Of a stretch of 64,000 nucleotides of DNA, positions 1 through 10,333 are shown piece by piece. Location: assembly GCA_030435675.1 (NCBI GenBank), contig CM059622.1:15252001-15316000 (forward strand). The letters are read 5' to 3'. Below the pieces are notes generated by a model, which ran no database searches, was not told the DNA's origin, and was given only the letters and a program-made list of their open reading frames with translations. Within the stretch, counting starts at the first letter, position 1, and the number at the start of each line of letters is the position of its first letter. A program made the position numbers and the translations under genes. The stretch is from Steinernema hermaphroditum. Taxonomy: Eukaryota > Nematoda > Chromadorea > Rhabditida > Steinernematidae.

Positions 1-51
1 GAAACTCGTCCATCATGGATTCCGGTCAAGTGGACCGACGAGTTCAACTAG
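1..51 (+). CDS. 3' end of an unidentified protein-coding gene (partial)
   Basis: From base 1 the first frame reads ETRPSWIPVKWTDEFN and then stops at TAG (49-51). The start lies outside the window. The codons are GC-ending like those of the well-expressed genes nearby, and what follows is AT-richer and looks like a 3' UTR. Sixteen residues are too few to name a family, so this could also be a chance open stretch. Confidence 0.35.
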   Translation, partial: ETRPSWIPVKWTDEFN

Positions 52-420
52 CCCGCTTTACTGGCTCCAGCAGATCTCTGCAACGTGCCAATTCGCTACT
101 GCCATTCTTCTTCATGACACTCCCCGACAATGACGCTTTATACTGCACTCCTTTCCATTTCCGACCTCATAACTTATTGCTTCATGACTGATCCGCTAAT
201 ATCTGTAAATATTTTGAAAAAGTGCGGTTCTGAGATCTGCAATGGCGAGCGACCTAGGTGGAAGGCGCGGGTGATACGGGCGGCGGTGGCGGTGGTATTC
301 TTGGTCTGCTACCACGAGAAAATTTAATATAAATTACCAGTTTGCGTAGGGCATAATAGGGCTAATTGATAAAACATTAAGGTGGTAATTAATGGGCATA
401 CTTGTTCAGCTAAAACGAAT
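52..420. other. Intergenic stretch, no gene seen
   Basis: Probable 3' flank of the partial gene at the left edge. There is a short GC-rich run near 270-300 (GGCGGTGGCGGTGG) and AT-rich DNA after it. No convincing coding frame or RNA gene was seen before the tRNA-Val. Confidence 0.5.
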
Positions 421-493
421 TGATCCTGGCCGGGTTCGAACCGACGACCTTCTGCGTGTAAAGCAGACGTGATAACCACTACACCACAGGACC
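421..493 (-). tRNA. tRNA-Val, anticodon TAC
   Basis: Read on the minus strand, the 73-nt sequence folds as a cloverleaf. The acceptor GGTCCTG pairs with CAGGATC (one G-U), with discriminator A. The A box is GTGGTGTAGTGG, the anticodon arm is CTGC-TTTACAC-GCAG, and the T loop GGTTCGAACC forms the B box. The anticodon TAC reads valine GUA codons. No intron is present. Confidence 0.93.
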
Positions 494-839
494 AGATGAA
501 GGCTCCGCACAGTAATCTGGGTTATGGCAGGCGAGTATTTTTGTTACAGTAGGTTCTGCGGTGTGATTTTGTCTTTCTGTGCATGCATACGACATCTCGC
601 AAGGCGCAAGCCTCGGATACGAGAAGATCAACTCGGTAAGGTTTTAATAGATTTTGATTCCAACAAAACAAACAACAAACAAAACTGCTCAAAGACATAT
701 TTCTAAATGCATTATAGAATCTTGGCAACCTATATTGAGGAAAGACCCGTGAAGTTCATCTCTATCAACAATCTATCGTTAAAACGACGGAGAGAATGGG
801 ATGTAACACATTGTATTCTTGTTGACATCACAAAGCAAA
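494..839. other. Intergenic stretch, no gene seen
   Basis: Lies between the tRNA-Val and the 3' end of the first chemoreceptor gene. The last ~60 bases resemble the 3' flank found after the other receptor copies (the 'acaaaataaactaaacagttgaagc' type junction). Nothing else is supported. Confidence 0.5.
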
Positions 840-1848
840 CTAAACAGTTGAAGCAACGGACACCGTTTTCGATCTTCGCAGACGCCGCAACCCCATCAGC
901 AACGTGTCTCTGTAAGGCCTGACAAGAAAAATCGTCGCAGTAACATTCAGGAGACCCTGCCAGATGCAGGCGACAAAGATCAAGCGAAAGAGGACTTCAA
1001 CGTGATCTACGTTTGCCAATACACCGTAAGCAGCGACAAAAATCGGGCCTCCTCCAAGTACTGTAGGTATCAAAACAGAGATGACTAGCGTGATAGTGAG
1101 CATCCTCTGCATCTCCTTTGTTTTCTGGCTCATGATATTAATTTGCGACTTCATCGTCCATAGAACTCGACATATGAAGAAATAGTCAAGTAGTAAAGAA
1201 GCCGTGGAATAGACTACACCCAGCGCTAGCCAGGGTTTAATCTGGTAGCCAAAGCATATAGTAATCTGTTTTTCTTGTGGAATGGCGCGCTCCTGAAACA
1301 TTCCGATAAGCGGTCAGAACGTATTCGTAGACAAAACTAATAGGAAGCAACCTCACCTCTACGTACAAAATCAGTGCCATAACATAAACTGCAGTTAATA
1401 TCACTGCAGTAGCAACTATAAAGCCTACGTTGACCGCTTTCTGCCAGGAGGGGTACAGCGAGTAGGCCGACTTAGGGTGGCACACTTGACAATATCGACA
1501 GAGAAATGAAAGAAACACGGCATTGATGACGCCGACAACGGCGAAAAGAATAAAAAAGATTTCGAAGTAAGCCGTTATTTGACCGAACGCTATAATTAAT
1601 CCGGTAAAGTTGATACATATCAAGTTAGCCACGAAAGTCACTTCGAGTCCGCTGAGCACTCCTACACAGAAGATGGCTATCTGGTAGCAGCTGTTCAAGT
1701 AAAAGAAGGGTAACTTGAAAGCCCTGATTGTAAGAGGTGTTTTGAAGAGAATGACGTATGATCCAAAGATCGATATGGGAAAGAAGAGCGCCGTGCTGGT
1801 TACAATCAGAATATGGTGGGGTTCGTATGAATAGAAGTCCGTTAGCAT
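840..1848 (-). CDS. Seven-transmembrane chemoreceptor, Str/Srh superfamily (copy 1)
   Basis: Putative odour/taste GPCR of a sensory neuron. Two exons, 1848-1357 and 1292-840; the 64-base intron has a GTGAGG donor and a TTTCAG acceptor in phase 0, giving 314 residues. Exon 1 holds about four membrane segments: TM1 near LFFPISIFGSYVILFKTP, TM2, TM3 ending in CRYCQVCHPKS, and TM4. Exon 2 holds TM5-7 and ends with the family's PYR motif after TM7 (FLVRPYRDTLL). The start is the ATG of MLTDFYSYE, because every copy in the array begins ML(T/A)(D/E)FY; the TTG six bases upstream is not a likely start. The HP after TM3 and the PYR tail fit the nematode Str superfamily; the KTP motif leans to Srh, but the subfamily is not certain. 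Ligand unknown. Confidence 0.85.
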
Positions 1849-2407
1849 GCCCAATAGAATCTGACTGGGTTAAAGGTACAAGCCGTCAACAGAGAGTGTT
1901 TTGCTGGCTGATTGAGAACACCTGCTGGCTGATTATAATGAAGCGGCGGCCAAAGACATGATTTACGCGAATCGGGTGAACTCCGTCGTATCAAAAAAGT
2001 AGGCCTACAACCAACTCCTTCACTACAGTGCCTCCTCGTAACTCTTGGCACTGCTTATCGGCTTAAAGCTTATTTCTTCCGAGTTTCCAAGAGCTTAGAA
2101 GTTCGTCAGCAAGTAGTGGACATGCACCCGTGTGGAGAAAGTCGCAATAAGGACAAACAATAAGATATGACCTTTGTTATTGCACCTGCAGTCGGTTCGA
2201 AAATGTCAAAACTTTTACGTATAATTCTACAGAACAGACTGAATGACAGATGCAAACTAGAAGGGCAACTAACAACAGGACTGTCAAAGGTGCATCGCAG
2301 ACCTATGGGCACTTGTGTATGTACAAACTTGTTTGGTTTAAATTTGAGCCTTGTTAGATTCTTCTTTTGTCTTTTTAATTGTATTCTTGTGGAGTTCACA
2401 AAATAAA
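1849..2407. repeat. Duplicated intergenic DNA between chemoreceptor copies
   Basis: The block just upstream of copy 1 (about 1855-2100) matches the block upstream of copy 3 (about 4130-4430), including a shared ATTATAATGAAGCGGCGGCC. The block 2160-2407 matches 4433-4690 and 6390-6560 ('acctttgttattgca...gtcggttcgaaaatgtc'). These are remnants of the tandem duplication unit of roughly 2.3 kb that carried the receptor genes. No independent gene is seen. Confidence 0.7.
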
Positions 2408-3027
2408 CTAAACAGTTGAAGCAATGGACACCGTTTTCGACTTCCGCAGACGCCGCAACCCTGTCAGCAACGTGTTTCTGTAAGGCTTAACAAGAAAAAT
2501 CGTCGCGGTAGCATTCAGGAAACCTTGGCAGATACATGCGACAAAGATGAGGCGAAAGAGGAATGCAGCGTGATCTAGGTTTGCCACTACACCGTACGTA
2601 GCGACAAAAATCGGGCCTCCTCCAAGTACTGTAGGTATTAGAACGGAGATGACTAACGTGATAGTGAGCATCTTCTGCATCTCCTTTGTTTTCTGGCTCA
2701 TGATATTAATTTGCGACTTCATCGTCCAAAGAACTCGACATATGAAGAAATAGTCAAGTAATAAAGAAGCCGTCGAGTAAGCTACAACCACAGCTAACCA
2801 GGGTTTAACCTGGTAGTTAAAACAGATAGTAATCTGTTTTTCTCGGAGTATGACGGGCTCCTAAAACATTCGGCTAAGCGGGCAAAACGGAGATTAAACT
2901 AATATATAATAATAATATAAACTAATATAACTAATAACCTCACCTCTGCGTATAAACTGACTTCTACAGCATAAACAACAGCGATTATTACTGTAGTAGC
3001 CACTAGAAAGCCTACATTGATCGCTTC
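2408..3027 (-). pseudogene. 5'-truncated chemoreceptor copy (copy 2)
   Basis: Exon 2 (2860-2408) is open and aligns end to end with exon 2 of the neighbouring copies, including the KPYR tail. Upstream, past a 75-86 base intron enlarged by an AT-rich repeat (TTATATTATTATTATATATT type), only the last ~28 codons of exon 1 survive (about 3027-2944, INVGFLVATTVIIAVVYAVE...). At 3026-3030 the coding match stops and the sequence becomes the 3' flank of copy 3. TM1-TM3 and the start codon are therefore missing, and no start for a full receptor can be found. The junction looks like a deletion caused by unequal recombination inside the array. Confidence 0.8.
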
Positions 3028-3123
3028 GTGAATATGGGCACTTGCGTAAACTTGTTGTGGTTGAAAACTGAGCCCTTTCTTGATGCTTCTTTTATTGTAT
3101 TGCCATTCAGTTCACAAAATAAA

Positions 3124-4120
3124 CTAAGCAGTTGAAGCGACCGACATCGTTTTAAACTTCCTCAGACGCTGCAACCACCCTGTCAGCAACGTGTCTCTGT
3201 AAGGTCTTACAAGAAAAATCGTCGCAGTGACATTCAAGAGACCTTGCCAAATGCATGCGACAAAAAGGAAGCGAAAGAAGACTTCAGCGTGATCTAAGTG
3301 TGTGATCACACCGAAAGCAGCGGCGAAAATCGGGCCTCCTCCAAGTACTGTAGGTATCAAAACAGAGATCACTAGCGTGATAGTGAGCATCCTCTGCATC
3401 TCCTTTGTTTTCTGGCTCATGATACTAATTTGCGACTTCATCGTCCATAGAACTCGACATATGAAGAAATAGTCAAGTAGTAAAGAAGCCGTGGAATAGA
3501 CTACACCCAGCGCTAGCCAGGGTTTAATCTGGTAGCCAAAGCATATAGTAATCTGTTTTTCTTGTGGAATGGCGCGCTCCTGAAACATTAAGCGCCGTGG
3601 AAATTAAAATGATAGATAACAACCTTACCTCTGCGTATAAACTGACTTCTACAGCATAAACAACAGCGATTATTACTGTAGTAGCCACTAGAAAGCCTAC
3701 GTTAACCGCTTTCTGCCAGGAGGGATACAGCGAATAGAGCGACTTAGGGTGGCACACTTGGAAATATCGACAGAGAAATGAAAGAAACACGGCATTGATG
3801 ACGCCGAACATGGCGGAAAAAACAATGAAGACTTCGATGTAGACCGCAATTCGACCAAACGCTACAACAAATCCGCTATAGGTGACACACATCGAGCTGG
3901 CCACAGATGTGATATCTATCCCGCTAAGCACTCCTACACAGAAGATGGCTATCTGATAGCAGCTGTTGAGGTAGAAGAAGGGGAACTTGAACGCCCTGAT
4001 TGTAGGCGGTGTTTTGAAGAGAATGACGTATGATCCAAAGATAGATATGGGAAAGAAGAGCGCCGTGCTGGTTACAATCAGAATATTGTGGAGTTCGTAT
4101 GAATAGAACTCTGTCAGCAT
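3124..4120 (-). CDS. Seven-transmembrane chemoreceptor, Str/Srh superfamily (copy 3)
   Basis: Two exons, 4120-3629 and 3579-3124, with a 49-base phase-0 intron (GTAAGG donor, TTTCAG acceptor), giving 315 residues. Begins MLTEFYSYE; membrane segments are as in copy 1, with CRYFQVCHPKS after TM3 and FLVRPYRDTLL after TM7. Exon 2 is nearly identical to copy 1 up to TM6, while the loop after TM6 (PIFAAAFGVITHLDHAE) differs. Exon 1 diverges more in the TM3 region, which suggests recent duplication or gene conversion of exon 2. Expected role is ligand detection at a sensory cilium; ligand and subfamily are inferred only. Confidence 0.85.
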
Positions 4121-4687
4121 GTCCAATATCGAATGGAATCTGACTGGGATAAAGGTACAAGCCGTCAACAGAGACTGTTTTCCTGTGGGGAGCACCTGCT
4201 GGCCGATTATAATGAAGCGGCGGCCAAAGCGTACGATTCACGCGATTCGGCTGAACTCCGCCGTGTTAACAAAACAGGTCTGCAACCAACTTTATCACTA
4301 CAGTGCTTCCCGTACCTCTTGGCAGAGAGGAATTGCTTATTACCTTTGGGTTTCGAAGAGCTTGGAATTTCGTCATTGCGTACAGAACATATGCACGTAA
4401 TGAGAAATTCAATAATATATAGGGACAAATAATAAGATATAACTTTTGTTATTACACCTGCAGTCCGTTCGAAAATGTCGAGACTTTAACGTATAATTCT
4501 ATAGAACAGACTGAACGACAAATGCAAAGTAGAAGGCCAGCTAACGAGGGGGGGACTGTCAAAGGTACTATAAACCTGTCGGAATAAGTCCAGTGCCATA
4601 GACCTTCGCGAGTGTGGGCTTTGTGAGTCTTCTTTTGTTTTGTTTGCTGCTTCTTTTATTGTATTCCTATTCAGTTCACAAAATAAA
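4121..4687. repeat. Duplicated intergenic DNA between chemoreceptor copies
   Basis: Left part repeats the block upstream of copy 1; right part (4433-4687) repeats the 3' flank seen at 2160-2407. Several open frames run through it in both copies, but they differ by frame-disrupting changes between copies and have no start context, so they are not genes. Confidence 0.65.
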
Positions 4688-5693
4688 CTAAACAGTTGAA
4701 GCAACGGACACCGTTTTCCACTTCCGCAGACGCAACCATGACAGTAAAGTGTCTCTGTAAGGCCTGACAAGAAAAATTGTCGCAGTAATATTCAAGAGAC
4801 CTTGCCAAATGCATGCGACAAAAATGAAGCGAAAGAAGACTTCAGCGTGGTCTAGGTTTGCCACTACACCGTACGTAGCGACAAAAATCGGGCCTCCTCC
4901 AAGTACTGTAGGTATCAAAACAGAGATGACTAGCGTGATAGTGAGCATCCTCTGCATCTCCTTTGTTTTCTGGCTCATGATACTAATTTGCGACTTCATC
5001 GTCCAGAGAACACGACATATGAAGAAATAGTCAAGTAGTAAAGATGCTGTCGCGTAGAGTACGAGCACTGCTAGCCAAGGTTTGGCCTGGTGGCTAAAAC
5101 ATACAGTGGTTTGCTTTTCTCGTAGAATGGCGGGTTCCTGAAACATTCAGATAGCTGCAATGATAGAACACAGAAACGGTTTCTTTTAAGATGTTGGAAA
5201 ATAACCTTACATCTGCGCATAAGATGACTACTACAACGGATGTCATCACTGTAGTAGCAACTAGAAAGCCTACATTGACCGCTTTCTGCCAGGAGGGATA
5301 TAGCGAATAGAGTGACTTAGGGTGGCACACTTGGCAATATCGACAGAGAAATGAAAGAAACACGGCATTGACGACGCTGAGAACGGCGAAAAAAGCACAA
5401 AAGATTTCGATGTAGACCGTTATTAAACCGAACAATAGAACTAGTCCGGAGAAGTTGATGCATATCGAGTTGGCCGCAAGCATGATTTCGATCCGGCTGA
5501 ACACTCCTATACAGAAGGTGCCTATCTGGTAGGAAGCGTTCAGGTAGAAGAAGGGGAACTTGAACGCCCTGATTGTAGGAGGTGTTTTGAAAAGAATGAC
5601 GTATGATCCAAAGATCGATATGGGAAAGAAGAGCGCCGTGGTGGTGATAGTCAAAACATTGTCCAATTCGTAGGGATAGAACTCCGTCAACAT
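4688..5693 (-). CDS. Seven-transmembrane chemoreceptor, Str/Srh superfamily (copy 4)
   Basis: Two exons, 5693-5211 and 5137-4688, joined in phase 0 across a 73-base intron (GTAAGG donor, TTTCAG acceptor), giving 310 residues. Begins MLTEFYPYELDN. It carries the same TM pattern, CRYCQVCHPKS after TM3, IPTVLGGGPIF in TM6 and FLVRPYRDTLL at the end. An in-frame ATG at 5888 would add 65 residues, but these have no membrane segment or counterpart in the other copies, so the shared start was chosen. It differs most from copies 1 and 3 in TM3 and around the intron, fitting receptor diversification after duplication. Confidence 0.85.
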
Positions 5694-7195
5694 GTCCAAT
5701 ATCGAATAGAATCTGACTGGGATAAAGGTACAAGCCGTCAGCAGAGAGTGTTTTGTTGTGGAGAGCACCTGCTGGTCGATTAAAACACGGATATTAAAGA
5801 CAGAGAGCTTATTAGGCGTAACGCGAGGAGTCATGCCAATTTGCGTTTGGGCCTTACCTACGTCAGGCACCCGCGAATACAAGTTCATCGTAACTCAGCA
5901 TAAAAAAAAACATTTTCGGTGAAATTAATGCCTGCATGTTGTAGATGTCGCTGAGACGAGTTACGAAGTCATTTATCTACAGCACAAGTTTAACGTTGTA
6001 TCAGGGCTGTGCGAGAGTCGAGCGTCGAGATGAAAGCACCGAATTTGGACGCTTTTCTTATTTCGAAAAATCCACTGCCCCTGGACTCGAAATGCAAACG
6101 GAGTAGGACTCGGGTCTCGGAACGATCAACATCATTGGCGATGATGACGAGCAAACGGTAGCAGAAAAATCGTTCACACAGTGTTCTCATGGTAAAATTT
6201 CAGCATTTTCGTGATGGGACCAAGCCACTCTGGTCCAAGCCAAGCCACTCTGGCCTATTTGTCTTGAGTCGAGAGGTCAAAAAACCCCCTGAGAGTCCGC
6301 GAATGTACACGACTGTACATGGAGCTGGAAATTACGTCAATGCGTACAGGACATATTTACGTTTGGAGAAATTCAGAGTAAGGGCAAATAATATAACCTT
6401 TGTTATTGCAGCTGCAGTCGGTTGGAAAATGTCGAAACTTTTACGTAGAATTCAAGAGAGCCGACTGAACGGCAGATGCAAAGTAGAAGAGCAGCTAATA
6501 AGAGAACGCGCCTATCGGTTATGACTCCAGTACCATAGGCTTTCGTGAGTGTCGGCACTTATGTGGCTGTCCTCATTCAAGTCTGATTAAGAAACAGCAA
6601 TTTCAGCACTGACAAGGGAAGTGTCAAGCATGACCCCCACCGATTTCGCTGAAGTTTGGCGCACTAAAGACTATCGTTTCTCGTCGAATTGATCCCGATC
6701 GCCGCGTTGCACGTATGACGATTACCTTATAAGTGAGGTTAAGGCCCACAGGGAGCCACAAGTTCAATTCATTTTTGCTTTACCACCTCCGTTCTGTTGG
6801 TTCTCGGTCTCGATATAATCTCTCTGCTGTTCTACAACATGCGTTTTGGTGACTTCTAAGGTTTTAAAATAACCCTGGAATTCCGAAGAATGCTTGAGAA
6901 AGAAAATCATGATCCATGAAATGGCGTTACTTGAGAATCGTTTGTCAGAAAAGCAAATCTCACATCGTTGAGAAGGGTCAGGATGTCCGTTTTTAAAATG
7001 CCTAGAGCCGCCATGGCCCGCATATACTATGCAGGAGCATTGCACTCCACGAGCACTACCAGTGCACAAAAATTTCAGCCAAAGCAGCGGGATATCTGGT
7101 ACCTTTAAATGATCCCTTGTTAGCGAGAAAGGAACAAAGTTCTTATACAGTAACCGTACAGACATGCATACAGAGAACAAGCATTATATCAAATT
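5694..7195. other. Intergenic stretch with receptor-array repeats
   Basis: 6190-6560 contains another copy of the array's 3'-flank repeat (6390-6560) and a short direct repeat of 'caagccactctgg' at 6223-6260. Between 6560 and 7195 open frames occur on the minus strand, but without a usable ATG, splice pattern or recognisable domain. No additional receptor exon was seen. Confidence 0.5.
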
Positions 7196-8291
7196 TTAAG
7201 TTGAAGTAACTGTTATCGTAGTTTTTCCTTTCCTTAATCGTAGCCACTTTAGCAGTGTCTTCCGATACGGTTTGACCAGAAAGATCGTAGCAGAAATGCT
7301 CAACAGACCTTGCCAGATACACGTTAGGAAGATGAGTCGAAAGAGCACTTCAGCGTGGTCCACTTTTGTGATAACGCTGTAAGCAGCGGCCAACATTGGG
7401 CCACCTCCGAGTACTGTAGGTATCATTGCGGAGACGACTAGTGTGATGGTAAGCATCTTCATCATCTCTCTCGTTCTTTTGCTCGCGTTGCTGACCTGCG
7501 ACTTCATAGACCATAGCACTCGACACATGAAGATGTAGCCGCAGAACAAGGAACCTCCAGAATAGCATAGCACCATTGTGAGAAAGGTGTTTATGTAGTA
7601 GCTGAAGCATATAGCAATGTGATCTTCCTGTGGGATGGGGGGTTCCTGAAACAACCACGTGGATACAAAATAGGATTCCTTGTTAGGTTGGGCAACTGGA
7701 AAAGCGCAAACCCTGTGAGGCTGTCAAGTAAGAGGTCAATCGATCGGTACTCAATTGGCCAATAAAACCAAATAAGAGATGTTTCATGTAAATCCTTACC
7801 TGTCTGAATAAAATTACAGAAATTACGTAAAGAACAGCTGTTCCGATTGTTATGGATGATAGAATGCCTATGTTAACCACTCTCTGCCAGAATGGATCAA
7901 CCGAAAAGAAAGACTTTGGATGACACACTTGGAAATACCGACACAGAAAACAAAGGAATATAGAATTGACGACACCGAGCAGTCCGCAAGCAATGAAGAA
8001 GATTTCGAAGTAAACCGTCAATCGACCGAACGATAGGACAATACCAGAAAAGTTGAAACATAGCGATTCTGGCAGAAAAGTGACTTCGATTCGGCTGAGC
8101 GCTCCTACACAGAAGATGGCTATCTGGTAGGAACTGTTCAAGTAGAAGAAGGGGAACTTGAAAACCCTTATTGTAGGCGGTGTTTTGAAAAGAATGGCGT
8201 ATGATCCAAAGATCGATATGGGGAAGAAGAGCGCCGTAGTGGTGATAGTCAAGACATTGTCCAATTCGTAGGGATAGAAGTCTGCCAGCAT
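7196..8291 (-). CDS. Seven-transmembrane chemoreceptor, Str/Srh superfamily (copy 5)
   Basis: Two exons, 8291-7800 and 7645-7196; the 154-base phase-0 intron is longer than in the other copies (CAG/GTAAGG donor, TTTCAG acceptor). Product 313 residues, beginning MLADFYPYELDN. It has CRYFQVCHPKS after TM3 and FLVKPYRKTLL after TM7. This is the most divergent member of the array, particularly in exon 2 (MKSQVSNASKRTREMMKML versus the NIMSQKTKEMQ form of the others), so it probably split off first. The role is inferred to be chemosensory, as for its neighbours. Confidence 0.85.
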
Positions 8292-8639
8292 GTGTTAAGG
8301 AAAAGCACGCTGTCAACTAGCTGGCCGCTCTGATGGGGAGTGTTTTTCTACTGAGTAAATGAGCACCTGTCGAGTGATGAAAACAAAAAGGCAAAAGATG
8401 TAAATAATTTACATTCGCTAATTGAGTGATCGTTGTGCTATGTTATTAGCCTCGTCCCCTGCCAAATTAGGATCTTCCCATAGAAAGCCAGCCTCTAGAA
8501 GGCACTTGTAATGCTTCAGGAAAGGACTACAGCGTACTCTTGCTAAGTCCCGGATAGTGTGACAACAAAAGCTTTGCATTGAACCGTCTACAAAACAACA
8601 TTTAAGCGTTTGAACACAAGAAGAAGGTCATAATTAGCT
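8292..8639. other. Intergenic stretch, upstream of receptor copy 5
   Basis: Presumed promoter side of the minus-strand receptor array. AT-rich, with no coding frame and no motif that I can defend. Confidence 0.4.
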
Positions 8640-9195
8640 TAATCTTCTGGTGTTAACATAAACATAAACACTATTGACCCATACGGTGGCATGGCGTCTT
8701 CTCCAGGCCTTCGTCTCCAGAATGAACCGAATTACATAACCCATCAGATTCAGATGCGGCGAGTTGAACGGTTACATGTCCTTGGTCCACATTTAAGGGA
8801 TGTGGTCTTTGCGTGTGGTCCAGGGGTGCGATCGTTTATTTCGGTCCGTGGGCGGGCGCCCAATCATGCTGAAAAACCTAACCGTGTTCCGATAAGTGTT
8901 CTACAGTCCAGGGAATCTTCCGTTTCAGGAGATTCGGGCTTTGCGGACCGCTTCAATCGTAAAAATCGCACGATCCCAGAAGACCATACTGGGAAATCCA
9001 GCCTTGGCCTAATTTTCAAGAAGCGTCTTCAGCCCTGTTCAGACGCCAAAGGTAGCCACTGTGAGTGATGTGTGAGCTATACGTATGTAATTTGTGCGGC
9101 TGAATAAGGCAGTGTAGTATGTTTCTCGATTTTAATGCGTTTTCTTGCATGAAAATCCCATTTTTCACTTCACATAACATTCTGAACACCCTGTT
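8640..9195 (-). mobile_element. Decayed Tc1/mariner-like (maT-type) transposase
   Basis: On the minus strand, broken frames give stretches like the C-terminal catalytic part of Tc1/mariner transposases: a piece reading FTVEAV (compare the 'F(S)DEK.FT(I/V)E' region) and, downstream, HLNLMGYVIRFILETKAW, which resembles the usual 'DLNPMDY..W..LE.KAC' block holding the last catalytic acid. The expected D of 'DLNP' is already H and the M-D-Y is M-G-Y, and several stops interrupt the frame, so it is dead. The upstream edge (9180-9200) carries CTATAACAGGGTGTTCAGAA, which looks like a transposon end. Matching by eye only. Confidence 0.45.
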
Positions 9196-9442
9196 ATAGG
9201 CCGGTGGCGGTGCTTATGCTTTTCGGGTGCGAGTCGGCCACCCACACTTGTGGGTACCGGACTTGATCTTCTCCTGACAGTTTTTCACAAATCGGTGCTT
9301 TCGAACGAGTTCTACGTCGTCTACATATTGTCGACTGGTCCTGAAGCGATCCATTGCTTTGTTAACACTGAACCAACGCTCACACATGCATTTCACACCT
9401 GCTGACTGTGATCGCACACACAATCACTAAACACTAGAGTGA

Positions 9443-10333
9443 ATGGACGTCATCCAGAGATCGTTTTGTGACCTCCTTCTCGAACTGCTATCTTCCCAGT
9501 CCGTGACTTCCCTCAAGAAACTTCAGCTTAGCCCCGTTTCCAGCTGGCTTCCGGCTATCCACGATCACATGCGCCCGTTCACGTTTAAGCTGGACGTCTT
9601 TCAGGAAGGATGTCTGTTGTATATTCACGAAGAATCGGGTCGGCACCTCGCCGCTGGAGAGATCGACGATCAGTATCATCGCTGCACACAGGTCGTTATA
9701 ACCTTCTACAAACGGGGTGCCTTGGACGTGATGCACGCTCTGCCGACGCTGGTGCCCGAGCGAGAGGCCACCAGGGCTCTATCCAGAGCTGTGCACTGCT
9801 GTGAAAACGCGGAACTTCAAATTTCTCGATCGAGGCAACCCATCAATGACAACTTCGTTCCTCTAATGCTCAATGTTCTAAGGATGGGCACCTATAGTAG
9901 CGTCCAAATGCCGAAGTTCGACCGAAACGGCGATAATTTCTTAAGGGAAGCCCTGAAGAATGTCAACTTGAAGAGACTCGAGCTCAGCGGAGAGTGGTCC
10001 AGTAATCTGACGGAAGACATAGACAAATGGATCCGTGCCGCTGTCAAAATCGAGTTGATTAGCGTGGAATCGTGTGGAAATCTGAAAATCTCACTACACA
10101 CCTTTTATGTGATTTTCACGAAAGCCCTTCAGGCAAAGAAAGAGATGACTATTATCATGCCGCGAGGCTTCGATCTGAACAAACTCGACGACTATATGGA
10201 CCATCTGAGGGATCGGGAAGGCCATCGCTATCTTGGATTTTCCTGGAAATTAAGCGACGACTGGGGACTGAGTTTGGCTAGCCTCAATTCGAATCTAGCC
10301 ATCACTGTAACTCGCCTTCATTACGCCGACTGA
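9443..10333 (+). CDS. Intronless protein of unknown function (possible F-box-associated type)
   Basis: A single uninterrupted ATG-to-TGA frame of 296 residues with balanced coding-type codon use. No signal peptide or membrane segment. The C-terminal half (about 150-290) has alternating short hydrophobic stretches such as LKRLELSGEW, a pattern reminiscent of the repeat-like domains found C-terminal to F-boxes in the large nematode F-box families. I see no clear F-box at the N-terminus (MDVIQRSFCDLLLELLS), so the family is a guess. A polyadenylation-like AATATATAAATAA follows at about 10365-10380. Lack of introns suggests an expanded or retro-copied family. A Skp1-related gene lies 7 kb to the right, but no functional link can be claimed. 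Confidence 0.75.
   Translation: MDVIQRSFCDLLLELLSSQSVTSLKKLQLSPVSSWLPAIHDHMRPFTFKLDVFQEGCLLYIHEESGRHLAAGEIDDQYHRCTQVVITFYKRGALDVMHALPTLVPEREATRALSRAVHCCENAELQISRSRQPINDNFVPLMLNVLRMGTYSSVQMPKFDRNGDNFLREALKNVNLKRLELSGEWSSNLTEDIDKWIRAAVKIELISVESCGNLKISLHTFYVIFTKALQAKKEMTIIMPRGFDLNKLDDYMDHLRDREGHRYLGFSWKLSDDWGLSLASLNSNLAITVTRLHYAD

Noticed and set aside
5694..5888. 65-residue N-terminal extension of chemoreceptor copy 4
   Set aside because: It has an ATG but no membrane helix, and the array's other copies start at the conserved ML(T/A)(D/E)FY.
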